A stretch of DNA of 64,000 nucleotides from Desmodesmus armatus (taxonomy: Eukaryota; Chlorophyta; Chlorophyceae; Sphaeropleales; Scenedesmaceae), in assembly GCA_007449985.2 (NCBI GenBank), contig VIIQ02000045.1, forward strand, positions 1-64,000, written 5' to 3'. This document shows positions 43,522 through 56,219 of this stretch, in pieces. The notes under the pieces are model-generated. The model searched no databases and was not told the origin of the DNA. It saw nothing but the letters and a program-made list of their open reading frames with translations. The translations under genes were made by a program, and so were the position numbers. Numbering within the stretch: position 1 is the first letter of the stretch; each line of letters starts with the position of its first letter.

Positions 43522-46500
43522 TCATTGAATGCCAAACTCCCCCGTAGTATCTTGCCGTCCTGCCTGCTGCCTGTACCCCAGCACATGCTGTGGCTCATTG
43601 TCTTCATCACGACCAACAATGTCCTTGTCAGCTGTAGCCGCAGGCGCCACCACTGCGGTTTCTTCATCATCAATATGCTGAGGATGGCCTGTTGCCCGCC
43701 CTGCACCCATTCTGGCTGCCGGTTCAGCAGCTGCTGCCGCTGTATCTGCGCGCCTTGCCGCTGCAGCTGCTGCTCTTCCCGCCACAGCCACTGCTGTCGC
43801 CGCTGCACTGTCAGCTCTGGCCACAAAACCGAACGCTGGCTCTCGTGCTGTTGCTGTTTCTTCAGCTGGCATAACAGATGTAGCTGCTGCTCCTGCTGCA
43901 ACTGGGCCTTCCGGAGCTGCTACTGCTACCGGACTCTTCGATACCCCCGTCTGTTCAGCTGCTGCTGCTGTCTGTTCAGCATCTCCATCCAACCTAGAAG
44001 CTGCTGGAACAGCAGCTCCTGCCTCGCACTGCTGCTTGCGCAGCTCCCATGGCACATCACCCCACGCTGTGACTGCCAGGCGCGCCAGAAGGGCCTCCTG
44101 AATGACCCTCCAATCTGGTGCTGCATCCTGCTGGCTGCTGCGCTGGTGTGCTGGACCGGATGCCTTCCAATGTGGTCCAAAGGTGCTGTCTAGGTGCCTG
44201 CAGGGCACAACAGCAAAATCGAGCAACGCACGGCAACAGCAAGTGTAAGAGGGGCAGCAGGGAAGGTGCAGACGGCAGGGACCATGCATTCATTGTTTGT
44301 GGAACTGACGGTCTGCTGCGCCCTGTGACTACAGCCCGGACGAGTGCCACAGGCCCAGCATTTAAATTCAGTAGCAGCTGCAGGCACACTCACTCTTTCA
44401 GGTTGTCCGGCACCGGAAGGGTCAGGTTGCCAACAGCAGCCCCTGCAGCTGGTACCCCAGCCTTCACCACCAAGGGGACCCAACTCTGCTGTAGGCAGAA
44501 TGTTCTGCCAGCTGCCGCAGCATCAGGGCTGTTGATGACGTCATCGAGCTGCTGCTGCTGCAGCATGAGGTCTGGGGTAAGGCTGGCGGGGCTGTGCACT
44601 GCACGTGCGGCAGCAGAATTCACTGGTGCAAGGGGCTGCATTAGGATCGCGGCTTGGGCGCTGTGGTTCGAGTAGACCTTGACCGCGCATGACGTCGTTC
44701 CAGCTGGGAGGCTCCACATCAGGTATGCATCCAGGTGGACGGATATACCCTGCTGGTGCTGCTGCTGCTGCTGCGTATTGTTTCGAGTCGGAAGCATCAT
44801 GGCGGCCCAGAAGGCCGTTGAAGGGTGCTGTTCGTGCGGACACATGCGCCAGAGGCCGCGGTCGTGCCAGAACACGTACCCGTGGCGCCACAACAGCTCT
44901 CGCGTCGTGTTCTGCGCGAGTATCTGCATTGCTGTGGGTGAAAGCGCGATGTCGACGTGGCGACTGCTGCCAAGCACCGTGCTGTTTTGGGCTGCTCCCA
45001 GCGCTGAACCGTACACGAGGACGAAATCGCCTGCCAGTCCTTTCAATTGGAGAATGCTGCTGACGTCCTCCAACATGCGGTGGTTGTAGAAAGCACAGCA
45101 TGCCTTGTCTTCAATGGTGCAGGTGTCCGAAAGGGAACAGTTCATGGGATAGCACCCCAGCTGCGTGCTGTTCTCAATCGCCACCAGGCACGTTGGTGCG
45201 AAGGGCGGTAGCACAGGCATGGGTGCACCTGTCAACGTCTGGGGCATCAAACTGGTGGGATTGTTGAGGTTTGCGGGCGGCTGCAGCTGCAGCTGCGGCA
45301 ACGAGGTGGGGTCCCTGCTGTGCAAGCTGCTGCTGCCTTGCTCACTCGACAAACTGCTGCTGCTGCTGTCATTGCCACTGGGCATCATCTGTGGCACAAA
45401 GACCATCACCAAAACAGCCAATGCGATTGGCACTACCAGGGAAGCCTTGAGCCTGCGGTGCTGCTGCATGTAACTGGGCCGCCGTCCTGGCTTGCTGCTT
45501 TGGAAGCAGTCATCGACTGCCCCCGCCCAAGATTGGGAAGACTTCTGCAGCTGCACACTCGCTGCCAATGCCAGGCAGACGCCGCCATAGAATGATGGCG
45601 GCGGGGGCGTGTGCAGCAGCAGCTGGCTGACCCATGCTGCAAATAGGCTGGCCACTGCACTGATGTAGACCTTTGTGATGTTGCCCCAGTGCTTTATCAG
45701 CGCACCCTGATCAGCAGCACATGATAGCAAAAGAGTGACATCGCATAAACATTAGTGAACAGCACACGACTCATGAACAGCCAGCCTCAGCATGGGCTAC
45801 CAGATGTTGGCGGCGCATGCTTGATCCAGCATGTGGCATGGTGTCAGCCGGAGCTGTAGGAGGAAGACGCTGAATGCACCACAGCCACCACCCCTTTGGG
45901 TGCAGGCCAGGCTGTAGGCCTCCCCTTTTCCCCAGCTACCCCTCTACTGCATACACAACACATAAAGCTGCTGAAGCACACCTCACAGGTATGTGAGCAC
46001 TGCGAGTGCCTGGCCACTGACAGTCCCTCTCAGGCTGGGAACACCAACTGCATCACTCTGCTCAGCTGCCACAGCATGGTTCTGATGCTATGAACGACCA
46101 GGTGTGAGGAGGGGTGTAGTACATTTCAATTTGGTACTTTCAAAATTTATTTCACAATTGGGTTTTAGGTTCAAGTTTGTATTTTAGGTTCCCGCCGCAG
46201 CGTAAACGTATGGTTGGCCCTCACCGTTATGAGACCCATCAGTGCAAGCACCAGCACAACTGCCCAGTGTGGCCCCTCCATGTCTGACAGAAACCCCTCC
46301 AGCTGCCCCCCACTGTGCCAGTAGTAGGCTGCATTCAGCAGCACACCTATCGAGTAGAGCCTCACGTTCTGCAGGACAGCAGACAGCAGCAGGGGCACAA
46401 GCACACAGGCTTGAGGAGGCTCGTGTACCATCCCAGCCCAGCTGCAGCTTTGCTCATCCCTGGCATGACTGTGTCTCTCGCACTGTTGAGGAAGTGTGGG

Positions 46501-47663
46501 ACGTACTGGGGACCGGGGAGAGGGGCTGCGATGTTACTAGTACAAGCGTCTGCTGTGACCCAGCATGCAGTTGCAGAAGCGCTGCCGGCAAGCAGAGCGG
46601 GAGAATGAGGCACGCATGGGTGGCCCAAGCCCCAGCTGCACGCAAATGCCATCCTGATTGTGGTGCATGTTTCAAGCAAGCAGGTGCGGAACCTAACAGC
46701 TCCAACTGGCGTGCATTGCTCACCTGCAGGTTTAGGGTTTCATGGCTGTACTGGCTGTGGTTCATGACCCACTCAGTGTAGACTGACGCTGCTGCACTGA
46801 GAAAACTGATGAGCAGCATGAGCAAGCAGCCCCTAAGGCTGGCTCCAGCTGCAAGGGTCAAAAGAGAGCCTGAAGAAGCCCTCATGGTTGATTGCTGCCC
46901 CAAACAGATCCCAAAAAACAGGCCGAGCAGGCTGATAACTGCTGGGCTGTCGAGCCGCTTGTGTAGGACCCAGAATGTGAGCAGGCCCGTGGATATTATT
47001 TTCAAGTCGCACAGCAGCGTGTACAGAGGGGTCGAAAGGAGTGTCAAAGCATAGAAGGACAAACTGCAGGGGCAGCAGCAGCAAAACATGACAGACATTG
47101 TGTGGTAGCAGTGGACCAGCTCACCATCTGCTGCTGCAGCAGTAATGTGCTGTGGAGTTATGTTGGGACCAGCTGCTCAAACCCATATGATGCATCAGAC
47201 ACATGACAGGCTGTCAGCTGCATATTGGCTGCACAATGCATGTTGCCAACTGCAGCAGCCATTGGCTGCAACAGCGACGTGCTTACTTGTTGGTGGCAAA
47301 GTAGCAAATTGATGGAACGCTGAACACCGTGAGCGTCCGAATCCCAGGAAAAAGCCAGTGCCTGCTGCCCTGCCGCTGTTGGCTGCTGTTCTGAGAGCAT
47401 GCGTACGATGTGCGCATCAAGCCTGAGTCTGACAGATGCATTAGTGTCGCTGTGCTTCTCTTCAACCCCTCAGAATGCTCTGCATTGGTTCGTGTGTCTA
47501 AGAAATGGAGAGAACTGGCAATACCCAACTTGACTGCCTCAGCCAGCAGCAAGAGCTTGACACTTGATGGGTTGCTGACGAATGTACGGTAACAATAAGA
47601 TATTATTATTGTATCTGAGGCATACAGCAAGCACAGCACCAGTGCAATCACAAACAGCAACAT
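43522..47663 (-). CDS. Nucleotide-sugar transporter fused to a LicD/fukutin-like domain
   Basis: Five exons, 47663-47287, 47063-46724, 46368-46225, 45706-44394 and 44197-43522, give an unbroken 949-residue frame with all phases matching. The first ~330 residues have multiple hydrophobic helices and hallmarks of the SLC35A-type family: FATNNLSFYALTLL, LCDLKIISTGLLTF, FFGICLGQQ, and a final helix after GALIKHWGNITKV. After a further hydrophobic stretch comes a domain with NxS/T glycosylation sites and LVYGSALGAAQNS plus HVDIALSP, resembling LicD/fukutin enzymes (YGSxLGAxR then DxD). LDSTFGPHWK near its end fits the family's usual terminal box. The tail is rich in Ala. The transporter would carry nucleotide sugars into the Golgi; the domain could transfer a phosphorylated group to glycans. 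The acidic motif is weak (one clear Asp), so activity is uncertain. Confidence 0.82.
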
Positions 47664-49180
47664 TTTGCGCAGGTGATATCAGCGATGCCTGCTTCTGAAG
47701 CTGCTTAAAGGTTTTGTTTCTTTCATTTTGAGACATTTTGGGACACTTGGCCTTGGTGCCACCCTATATTACTGTTCGTTACGAAGTACAGTTGCCACCT
47801 GCTGAACCATTGTGCCGCCGTCGGTCGTGTGGTCTTGCAAGATGATGTCACCACCTTGAAACATTATCCAGAGCTACAGGCGAGGACGAAAAGTAGCTAC
47901 ATGGCATTGGATGTTGTGCAGCAAACACTGACTCGAGGTACAGTGGTGGGTGAGGCTATTGCAGACTTCTGTACTGATTCAACGATTATAAAACCTTCAG
48001 TCCCAGTCTGTGCCATGGCGCCCTTACAACCCACAACTTGCAGAGCCATAACCTGTTGAAGGGCTGGTACAGTAGTTGTTGCGGATATGCCGGCTCAGAA
48101 CATCCAGCCATGGGTGGCCAGCAGTATGGACTACTTTGAAGACCAATGGCTGTCATTCAGCCCTTGGCCACTGGGGATTGGCCCTCCAAACAACTGGCAT
48201 GGGCATATCCCATCAGCCTCGCTGAGACTGACTCATGAGCCAGCCGATCAGCTCCTAAAGCGCTGCAGGTTGTCATGCATAGCCCACTGCACTAAATTCA
48301 GCAAATCCACAAAACACAGTCAAAGTGGCTGTGCATGCCATGTCTGTCATTTGTTCTCCCTCTTGGTAAGCAAGCTGCGCAAGATAGCACACCTTGGGAC
48401 TACTGGCAGCACAACACACACGCAAAACCACCCAACCTGTGTCAACAGCTGCGCTCAGATAAGCACCAGCATTGTAGCACTGTGACGGGATGTGACGCAC
48501 ACAAGATAACATATATAGTCTTTGATCAGACCACAGGAGAATGCTGCTTATCAGCTGCATCAAAACAGTATGGCTGTGTCAGTAATCATTCCAGGCTTGA
48601 CAAAACTAGCACAGCTGTCTTGCCGCTGCTGCTGTCGTACATTCCTTGCACAACTGCAGCAGCTTGCTGACGCCAGTCCTGACTGCCATACCTGCCCTGC
48701 CTGCTGTTGGTACACCCACTACCTGTGTAACAACCGCCATACATGTACGTGTGTTCTGCCCAGCCACTGGTAGAACCTGCATGCTCCTACTGGGCACTGG
48801 CAGTGCCTACAAGGCAGCGCACATCCATAAACTTCATGGATGTTTGAAACATCCCGGTCTTAGCACATCCCAGTATGCAGCTGTAACGCACATGCCGCAC
48901 CTGCGAGGGGTGCAGGGCAGCGCTGTCACCTGCCTGAAGTGCACTGGACTGCACTGCTGCAGGTGCACCAACGGTCGACACCTGCTCACAACTTGAGCGC
49001 ACTGCCGATGCCTGCCAGAAACAGCAGAAGACATGCCACAACCATCATCACACACAGTGCACCACACTCTGCCAAGCATGAGGTAGGCTACCTCATGCAT
49101 GCGGCAAAGGTACCCACCGCAGGAGGCTTTCAAGCACTCGACAGGGTTCCCACCCTTCTCACACACGTTGCCTGAGTGAG
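47664..49180. other. Intergenic region upstream of the transporter fusion
   Basis: It should contain the promoter of the minus-strand transporter gene just above 47663. The rest is C/A-rich on the plus strand with only short frames. A 76-codon frame at 47829-48059 is not supported by anything else. Confidence 0.35.
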
Positions 49181-49380
49181 GTGGCAGGGGCTGCTCCTCA
49201 CCGCCCACAGCAGCACTTGTGCTGTTGGCAACCCCAGCAAAGACACCACCGGGGCAGCACATGCGCCCTGCACATCTCCACCGACACCCCATCCAAACAA
49301 CATGCCAGCCACACCAAACGGGACCAGCACCCCAACCACAAAGGCCAGCACGACAGCCACTGCGACAGCCAGCCTGAATT
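49181..49380 (-). pseudogene. Diverged copy of the septin C-terminal tail
   Basis: This stretch aligns by eye with 56278-56493, the end of the septin gene. On the minus strand it encodes VAVVLAFVVGVLVPFGVAG and GWGVGGD-QGACAA, matching the septin's membrane helix and the residues after it. Similarity stops at about 49380, before the septin's upstream coding sequence. It is a duplicated fragment or the last exon of an otherwise lost second septin. Confidence 0.7.
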
Positions 49381-49694
49381 CCCGTTGGCGGCAGCAATAC
49401 AGTTGTTATCAATCACTCATCACAATTTCCAAAGACAATGGAACTTACTCACTGTGTGGTATGCAGCATGGAGTACGGCTGCCCGCGCAAGTATGCCCAA
49501 TGCCACGTGCCACAATCCCACCAATGATCCTACCCAGCTGCAACAGACAGTTACCAACAGATCAGACCTTGATTTGCTGGCTCAGTCACCAGCAGCAGGT
49601 CACTAGCAAGCAGAGCTGGGTGCAGCATGCACTCAAAAAAAACTGCGCCACTGCACTCCAAACACTACCCTTTCCCTGATGTGCACTCTGGAAT

Positions 49695-51815
49695 CTACAG
49701 CACTTGGTGTGTGGTGACACCAACACTGCAGGCTTCACAATTGCTGCTGGCAGCACTGCTGCTGCCGCCGCCACTGCTGCCAGCACTGCTGCCGCTGTTG
49801 CTGCTTCCGCTGCTGCCAGCCCCACTGCTACCACCCACACCGCCTGCTGCTGCTGGCTCAGTTGGTGCCCTCAGCTCCCTGCAGACAGGCTTGTGCTGCT
49901 TCCAGTGAGCAGCTTGACAGCTGAGGCTGCAATACCTGAAACAGTAGCGCCGCAGGAGGATGAGGGGCAAAGTAGGCAGTGAACAGACACATATATGGCT
50001 GAAGAGCGTAGAGAAGCAGAGGAGGGTGGTTGGTCATCAAGAAAGACTGTAGCTTGCGGCATTGTTGACAGAATGGTATAGTTTGCATGAGATTGCCAGC
50101 AGACGTGTGCTGGGAACATGTTTTGAGCTACAAAAAGTACAGTGCCGAGATCCATCTTGTAAAGCGTGACCAGATGATGCAAAATAACTCAGTGTCCTGC
50201 GAGTACATTAGCCCACAGAAAAGGTACACATGCACCAAAGACGCTTGCTCAGCTGCATCCTATTCACACCTTTCCTCACCACCTGTAAACCCCGCATCCT
50301 TGAAGCACAACAAATTCAGTGTGCCGCGGCCGATAACCTTTCCCACAGCACTGAACTGAACCCCTGCACATTCACAGTAGATAGTACCTGATCCGTGGAT
50401 GCATCATGCTATGGCATAGCATGCATGCTACAATGTAGCGCCTGTGCTTACACTCACCTGGCCACCCGGCAGCCCCCCCACACACAGGCCTTGCCTCCCA
50501 CCAGCTGCAGCTCACTGGCACCGTCCAGGCAGGTGCAGCGTGGGTTGCTGCACATCCACGGCACTGGCAACTTGGCACAGAGTGCCTCGCCCGTATCCTG
50601 CAGCTGCTTGGCTAGCCTTGCAAAGCCCCCATACTCCAGGCAGGCCTGCATGCTGCTGTGGATTGTGGCAGCCTCCTTCACCTTCTGCTTTGCTGCAGCC
50701 ACCACCTGGTCCTGCTCCCTCTCCCTGTCAACGACATCGCCATTACTGAATGGCTCGTCACTGTCGCGGCTGCTGCTACTGCTGCTGCATGGCTGTGCAC
50801 CAGTGGTTCCATGCAGAGTACAGCGCTCGAGCCGCTTGAGGTGCTTTTGTGTGCAGTGGACCACCTCCCGGCTGTCTGATAGCTCATGCACCACTGCAGA
50901 AAAGAGATTGGAAAATCCCTCCTTGAGGCTGCCATACACTGGTAGTTGCACCTGCTGCTGTTGCGGCGGCTGCTGTCGTCCTGTGAGCACACCCGCAGAT
51001 GGCTGGCCTGAGGCAGGTGTAGCAACATACCCCTGTGCACCAGCGGCAGCTGTAGCAGCAGGCTGCTGCTGCTGGCCGCCAGCAGCAGCAGACTGCTGCC
51101 ACTGCTGCCATTTGGCAACACACTCTGCAGCCTGCAGGCCACCGTCCTCAATTTCAGCAGGCATCATGCTGTTGGTGAGTAGAGTGCATTTGCTGCTGTC
51201 TTGGCGGCGGACGAAGGTGCTGTCAATGCCGCTCTCCCACAGCGACGCTACTCGCTTGATACGGCCCATATTTCCAAGAATGCTGTTGGTGGACACACAA
51301 AAGCGCTGTAGTGTTGCATTTGCATCTGCCCAGCTGCAGGTGACGCTGCTGTCAGGCTGCTGCAGCGCCTGCTGCTGCTCCTGAACCCATCGCTGCAGCC
51401 AGCGCCCCAGCTCGCAGCAGTACTGCCCAATCACCAATACCCAAGGTGCTATCATGGCCCGCCAGGTGCACAGATCCACAATGCCCGGCACGCCAGCATC
51501 AATGAGCATGTCGATCGCACTATCAGCACAGGGCGCTGCAGCCTCGGCCAGTAAAAACTGAGTGCGCATGCTCTGCTGCCGTGACACCTTGAGCAAGCTG
51601 GCAAGGAGTGCCAACAAGCCAGGCTGCAGCTGTGGCTGGTCGACCGCAATGCTCACCATAGCTGGCAGGAGTCCGTCATCAGGCACGCCATCAGGCCCCT
51701 GTCGCCCAGTCAGTACCCCCAGCAGGTCACCCCACATAGGAAAAGCAGCACTACTGCACAGGCTGCCGGGGCTGCCGCCGCTGTCGCTACTGCTGCTGCT
51801 GCTGTTGAACTCGCC

Positions 51816-51861
<46 letters not shown>

Positions 51862-54800
51862 CCGCTGCTGACGCCAGTGCTTTTGCCACAGTTGATGTGG
51901 TGTGACAGCACCCTCCTTGTCAGCACTTCCAGCAGCAGCATCACGCTGCTAGCCCTGGGTGCAAGGCAGTCGGGCGGTACCTGCAGCAGTAGTAGCCGCA
52001 GTTGCAGCAGGGTCAAGCTCCATGTCAGGTCTTATAGGGCAAGTGCGGGAGCAGCAGCAGCAGCAGGCGGGCACGCGGGCGGTGAGTGTGTGTGGCTTTG
52101 AGAGGGTCAAGACGTGACCGTAGGCGGTTGAAAACACCGAGAACAGTGTAACTTGCGAGCTGCACCGGCTCGACCCCTGTGGGCGATGCCATTGTTGTGT
52201 GGGGGATATGACCATGAACCAATACCGCCGCCCCCAACAGGTCGTTTGAAGCATGGTCAAATAATCTCTTATAGTTTGCTTATAAATTTAAACAGAACTC
52301 AGCTCTGCAATATTAGGACCTGACCGCAGGCACCAAACAGTCTGGGTACATGCAACCACATGCTAGTTGTTGCGTCAGACGCAACCAGCCACCGCACAGC
52401 CACGCAGCAGTCACCAGCAGTTGTGGTAGCACAAAAAGCAGTCACAGCAGGCATCAGCAATCCAATCATGTATTTGCCTGTGTCCCTGAGCCGCAGTCGC
52501 TTTAGCACAAACAGCAGCCACAGCAGGCATCAGCACTTCAAGCCAGCAGTTGACAGAATCCCTATCCAGCAGTTGCGGCAGCACAAACAGCATTTGCAAC
52601 AGGCATCAGCAGCTTCATCCTTCGTTCCCTGTGCAGCAGTCGCTTTAGCACAAACAGCAGCCACAGCAGGCATCCATAATGGAATCCATCAGCCGTCTGT
52701 GCCCTTTTGGTCTACCCTGCTTGAAAAGTGGTGACACCACTAGTGTGACACTTGCACTCTCCCTCACTGAACAGTGGGGGCTGGGGTAATACCCCACCTG
52801 AGGGCATCAGCTAGCTTAACCCCGGTAGGCAATGCCGTAAAGATGTTGCAACTGTGTCTACGTGCAACGCTGCTGGTGCACATAGCAAGGGTAGGGGAAG
52901 GAAGAGGTAGTACAAGCCCCCAGGCGATAAAGGTGCGATTTTCTAGCACTCCACCCTCTCCCTGTCACCTGCATGGCTCCCAGGCACGATAGCAAACCGC
53001 CGACGGCCTCCAAGCTGTCACAGCACATGCGCACAGAGCTGATTCTGCCACTGCCACTGCTGCCGCTGCCATACCAGGGATCCGAATCACTCGTGTCGAT
53101 ACAGCTGCACCTGGGAGCACTCAGCAGCTGCTGTGCCGCCGAACTGTTGGGTGAGAGCAAGCGAACAGTAGCAGCAGTCTGTACGAGCAGTCCCAGGGGC
53201 TGCTGCTGTGAGGTGTTGCCCGGCTGCTGCTGAGCTGCACCATGCGGGCAGCCTACAGGCAGCGGCTGCAGCAGCTGCTGCTGCATAAGCTGCAGCCAGC
53301 AGTCAAGCAAGGCAGGCAGCCGTTGCTGCTTTCCTGCTGCTGCCGCTGCCTCCATGCCCGGTGCATGCCAGTAACGCAATGTCCAAGCTGCTGAAACTGT
53401 TGCAGCATATGTAACCAAGGGCTCCCCTTCCCCGCACAGCAGCGCAGTGCGCAGCAGCAGCGCCGGCAGCGGCCAGCACACAGCCTGCAGCAGCTGCTGC
53501 TGCTGGCGGCTGTGCGCGTCCAGTGGGGCCCACCTCCCCTCCCCAGCTGCCACCCTTGAGGCCTCCATGATTGTGTTCATTGAGGTCCCTAGTTCAGCCA
53601 GGGTGCGGTATCGTGCATGCAGCATCAAAGAACTGCCCTCTGGTAGCGGACTAGGAGTTTTGCGACCGGCGCCAACGCACCCACCACGTATGTTGATCGT
53701 GCGATCATCGGCGAGCATGGCCTGTGCGAACGACAGCAGGGCTTCTGGCTTGAACCCGAGCTGCTGCCACATCTCAGTGATTTCTACCTCCAGTCGCTGC
53801 CATTGCTGCTCCCTTGCATGCGTCAGCGCAGCGTTGGCAGCTCCTGCTGCTGATGATGCTGCGCTAACGCGGATGCTGTCGCCGCCACTGCTAGTGCCGC
53901 TGCTGCTCCTACTGCTGCTGCACCGACCGCTGCTGCCGCTACAGCAGCTAGTGCTGCTGGCGCAACAGCTGCAGTCGCCGCCTCTGCCCCCGCCGCTGCC
54001 ACCACTGCTGCTGGCTGCATTGCAGCCGCCACTAATGCTGCTGCCAGTGCTGCTGCCAGTGCTGCTGGCACTGCTGCTGATGCCTGTACCTGGCAATGCT
54101 GCTGCCTCCTCACTGCGCTGACACAGAGAAGCTGCCTTTGGCGGGGTTGCTGCGGCACGGCTTGCCAAGAAGGCCTGCATCACTAGCACTGTGAGGCACA
54201 GCTGAAGGTATGCGGCAGTGCTGTAGTGTGCCCTGACTGCCTCAAAAGCTTCGTTGGTGTATTGCCGGGCCCTGTCCATGCTTGACAGCATGTGCTCAAC
54301 CTGCACTCAACCGAGGGAGGCAAGGAAGCAGTTGGAGGACAATATGTGAGAATCAATGTGAAAGTGGTTGCACATGTGTGCTACTTGTGTTCTAGCGCCC
54401 ACACAAGGCATCATCTCTAGTTGCACAAGCAGCGGTCCCACACAACCATCCACCATAACCTTAGCAGTCCTGTATTGCAAGAGGCAGCAAAAATCTGGCA
54501 CGTCGGGTGACAGGGAGTTGTGTGATGCGGGGTCAAGCACCTTGATGTATTTGCAGGGGGGCCTCACCTGTGTCACTGCACAGAACTGCTCTGGCGTGCA
54601 GCTGTGCCCTGCAGCCTGTGCCAACGCTGCTGCCAGCTCGACAGCCTGCACATGGTGTGCAAAGTACACGTCCGCTGCTGCAGCTGTTGTGGCCTTGGCT
54701 AGGTTTTCTCGTCCAGGGTTGTGCTGCCACAGCTGGAGGGCTGCCACCCACCACAGCAGCAGCTGGTGGGCAACCTGCAGGAGCAGTGCTTGTCCCTGCT

Positions 54801-55311
54801 GCTGCTGCTGCTTGTGGTGCTGGTCGCAAGGCTGTTGCCGCAGCTGCTGCGTGGAGGATGACAACAGCTGCGTGACCTCCCGCTGTGCTGCTGCCACAAG
54901 CCCCAGCACCTTTGTGTCAGCTAGCAGCTGAGGTGAGATTTTTGCAGCAATATGGCTCGGTTGTAACCTTGGACAGCGCAGTATTGCCGTTGCTGCTGCA
55001 AGCGTTGCTATAACCCTACTGCTCAATTCCTGCTGGCTTCAGTCCCTAGCACGTCTGCGGTCTGCCAGAAGCATGGCTAGTAGCTTCATGACTTTATGGC
55101 AGCACGCCACGCTGCTGACGACAGCGTCTGCCGGTGGCTGCAGTGGAGCCAGGTACTGCACAGCTGCGCACACCTCGAGCAGCTCGGATCTCCTGCCTGA
55201 CAGGAGGGCGTCAAGGCCTGCCTCTATGCCCTTCCAGCTGTCCATACGGCGTGTGTGGGGTCCCATTATGGCTTTGCTGCTGTGCTGTACTGGGAGAACG
55301 ATCAAACTCAT
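49695..55311 (-). CDS. MYND zinc-finger protein, large, Gln/Ser/Ala-rich
   Basis: Exons 55311-54568, 54300-52969, 51980-50458 and 49935-49695 join in phase to 1280 codons. The C-terminus holds the MYND finger: CSNPRCTCLDGASELQL, CVWGGC, RYCSLSCQAAHWKQH and CREL, split by the last intron. A Gly/Ser-rich tail follows. The rest is Leu/Ala-rich helical sequence with long Ser, Gln and Gly tracts and no recognised enzyme motif. MYND fingers bind short proline-containing peptides, so a scaffold role is possible. An in-frame TGA lies at 55041-55039, so the true start could be later, or a small intron or base error is present. The ~1-kb intron 52968-51981 could instead separate two genes: an ATG near 52194 opens a short frame in it, but the joining phases agree. 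Confidence 0.72.
52417..52676. repeat. Tandem repeat, four units of ~67-76 bp
   Basis: Units begin near 52417, 52493, 52569 and 52636, each opening with GCAGT(T/C)G followed by AGCACAAA(A/C)AGCA and ACAGGCATC. It lies in the large intron of the MYND gene. Confidence 0.85.
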
Positions 55312-56219
55312 GAGCTGATCAGCAGGAGATTTGGACTCTAGATATCAGTCGATTGCAAATAAGACCATGCTGATCACGTTGAAAGTGTTGAACGAAACTA
55401 GAAGGTGACTTTAACCAACTCCAAGGGTCCTTCACGAACGCTGTGGACATGATAAAGCGCCAACCCTGGTGTCAGCCAGGCACAGGACTGTTCTGTACTG
55501 GGTGTGTTTATCTTAAAGTTTGGGGAATTCAACGGCTCAGGGATGCTTCCACCACTGATCTGGGGACACATGTGACGCTATACCTTGGCGCCGATCGGCC
55601 GATCGCGATTGGTCAGCAGGGCTCCGTTGGCAACCAGCAGGCCGTTTGGGACTGAAACATATTGATGCTGAAACAAAGATTCAGGTTGCCCATTGTATGT
55701 TGCTGGTACAACTCATATTTGTGCAACATCTGCCATCATGGCATGGCATGGCATCCGTCCTGCCCGCCGCGGGTACAACAATCTTGCATGTCTACTAGGC
55801 AGTGCCCAAAAACCCAGCACAACATGCAGACAACATCCGGCTCTCCCACTTTCAGCACGCCTGTCCGACATTGCGTATGCTGCTGTGACACACATATGTC
55901 TCCTGCAGGAGAGACGTCTCTCCATCAACTCGCAGCTGCGAGTGCTCCACCACTGCACTGGAGCACTCCCATCCTGGCAGGGCAGTGTTGTTGCCTGCCC
56001 AAACAGCCAGGTGCACGAATGGTCACCACCTGCTTACAACATGACCGCATCCGCAGCAGTCATCTGTCACAGATGAGTCAACGGTCACATGGCATGCCAG
56101 CACCGGGGTACCCCGGGGTCAGAGGGGTCAGAGAGGGGTCAGAAAGGTACCTCCGCGGCAAGCACTGTGCCACACGGCGTTATGCATGCTGCAAGTCCCC
56201 CTTCCGCAAAAGGAACCTC
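55312..56219. other. Intergenic region between septin 3' end and MYND start
   Basis: It holds the septin 3' UTR, with a minus-strand TGTAA at 56038-56034, 182 bases after the stop, as a likely poly(A) signal, and the promoter of the MYND gene. No coding frame is supported. Confidence 0.45.

Noticed and set aside
43692..43874. Leu-rich plus-strand ORF
   Set aside because: Antisense shadow of the Ala-rich tail of the transporter fusion.
47829..48059. 76-codon plus-strand ORF
   Set aside because: Opens with a GTG rather than an ATG, is short, and has no neighbouring exon or homology I can name.
52025..52237. Separate gene start within the large MYND intron
   Set aside because: An ATG near 52194 opens a short frame, but phase 0 joins exon 54300-52969 to exon 51980-50458 exactly; kept only as an alternative.
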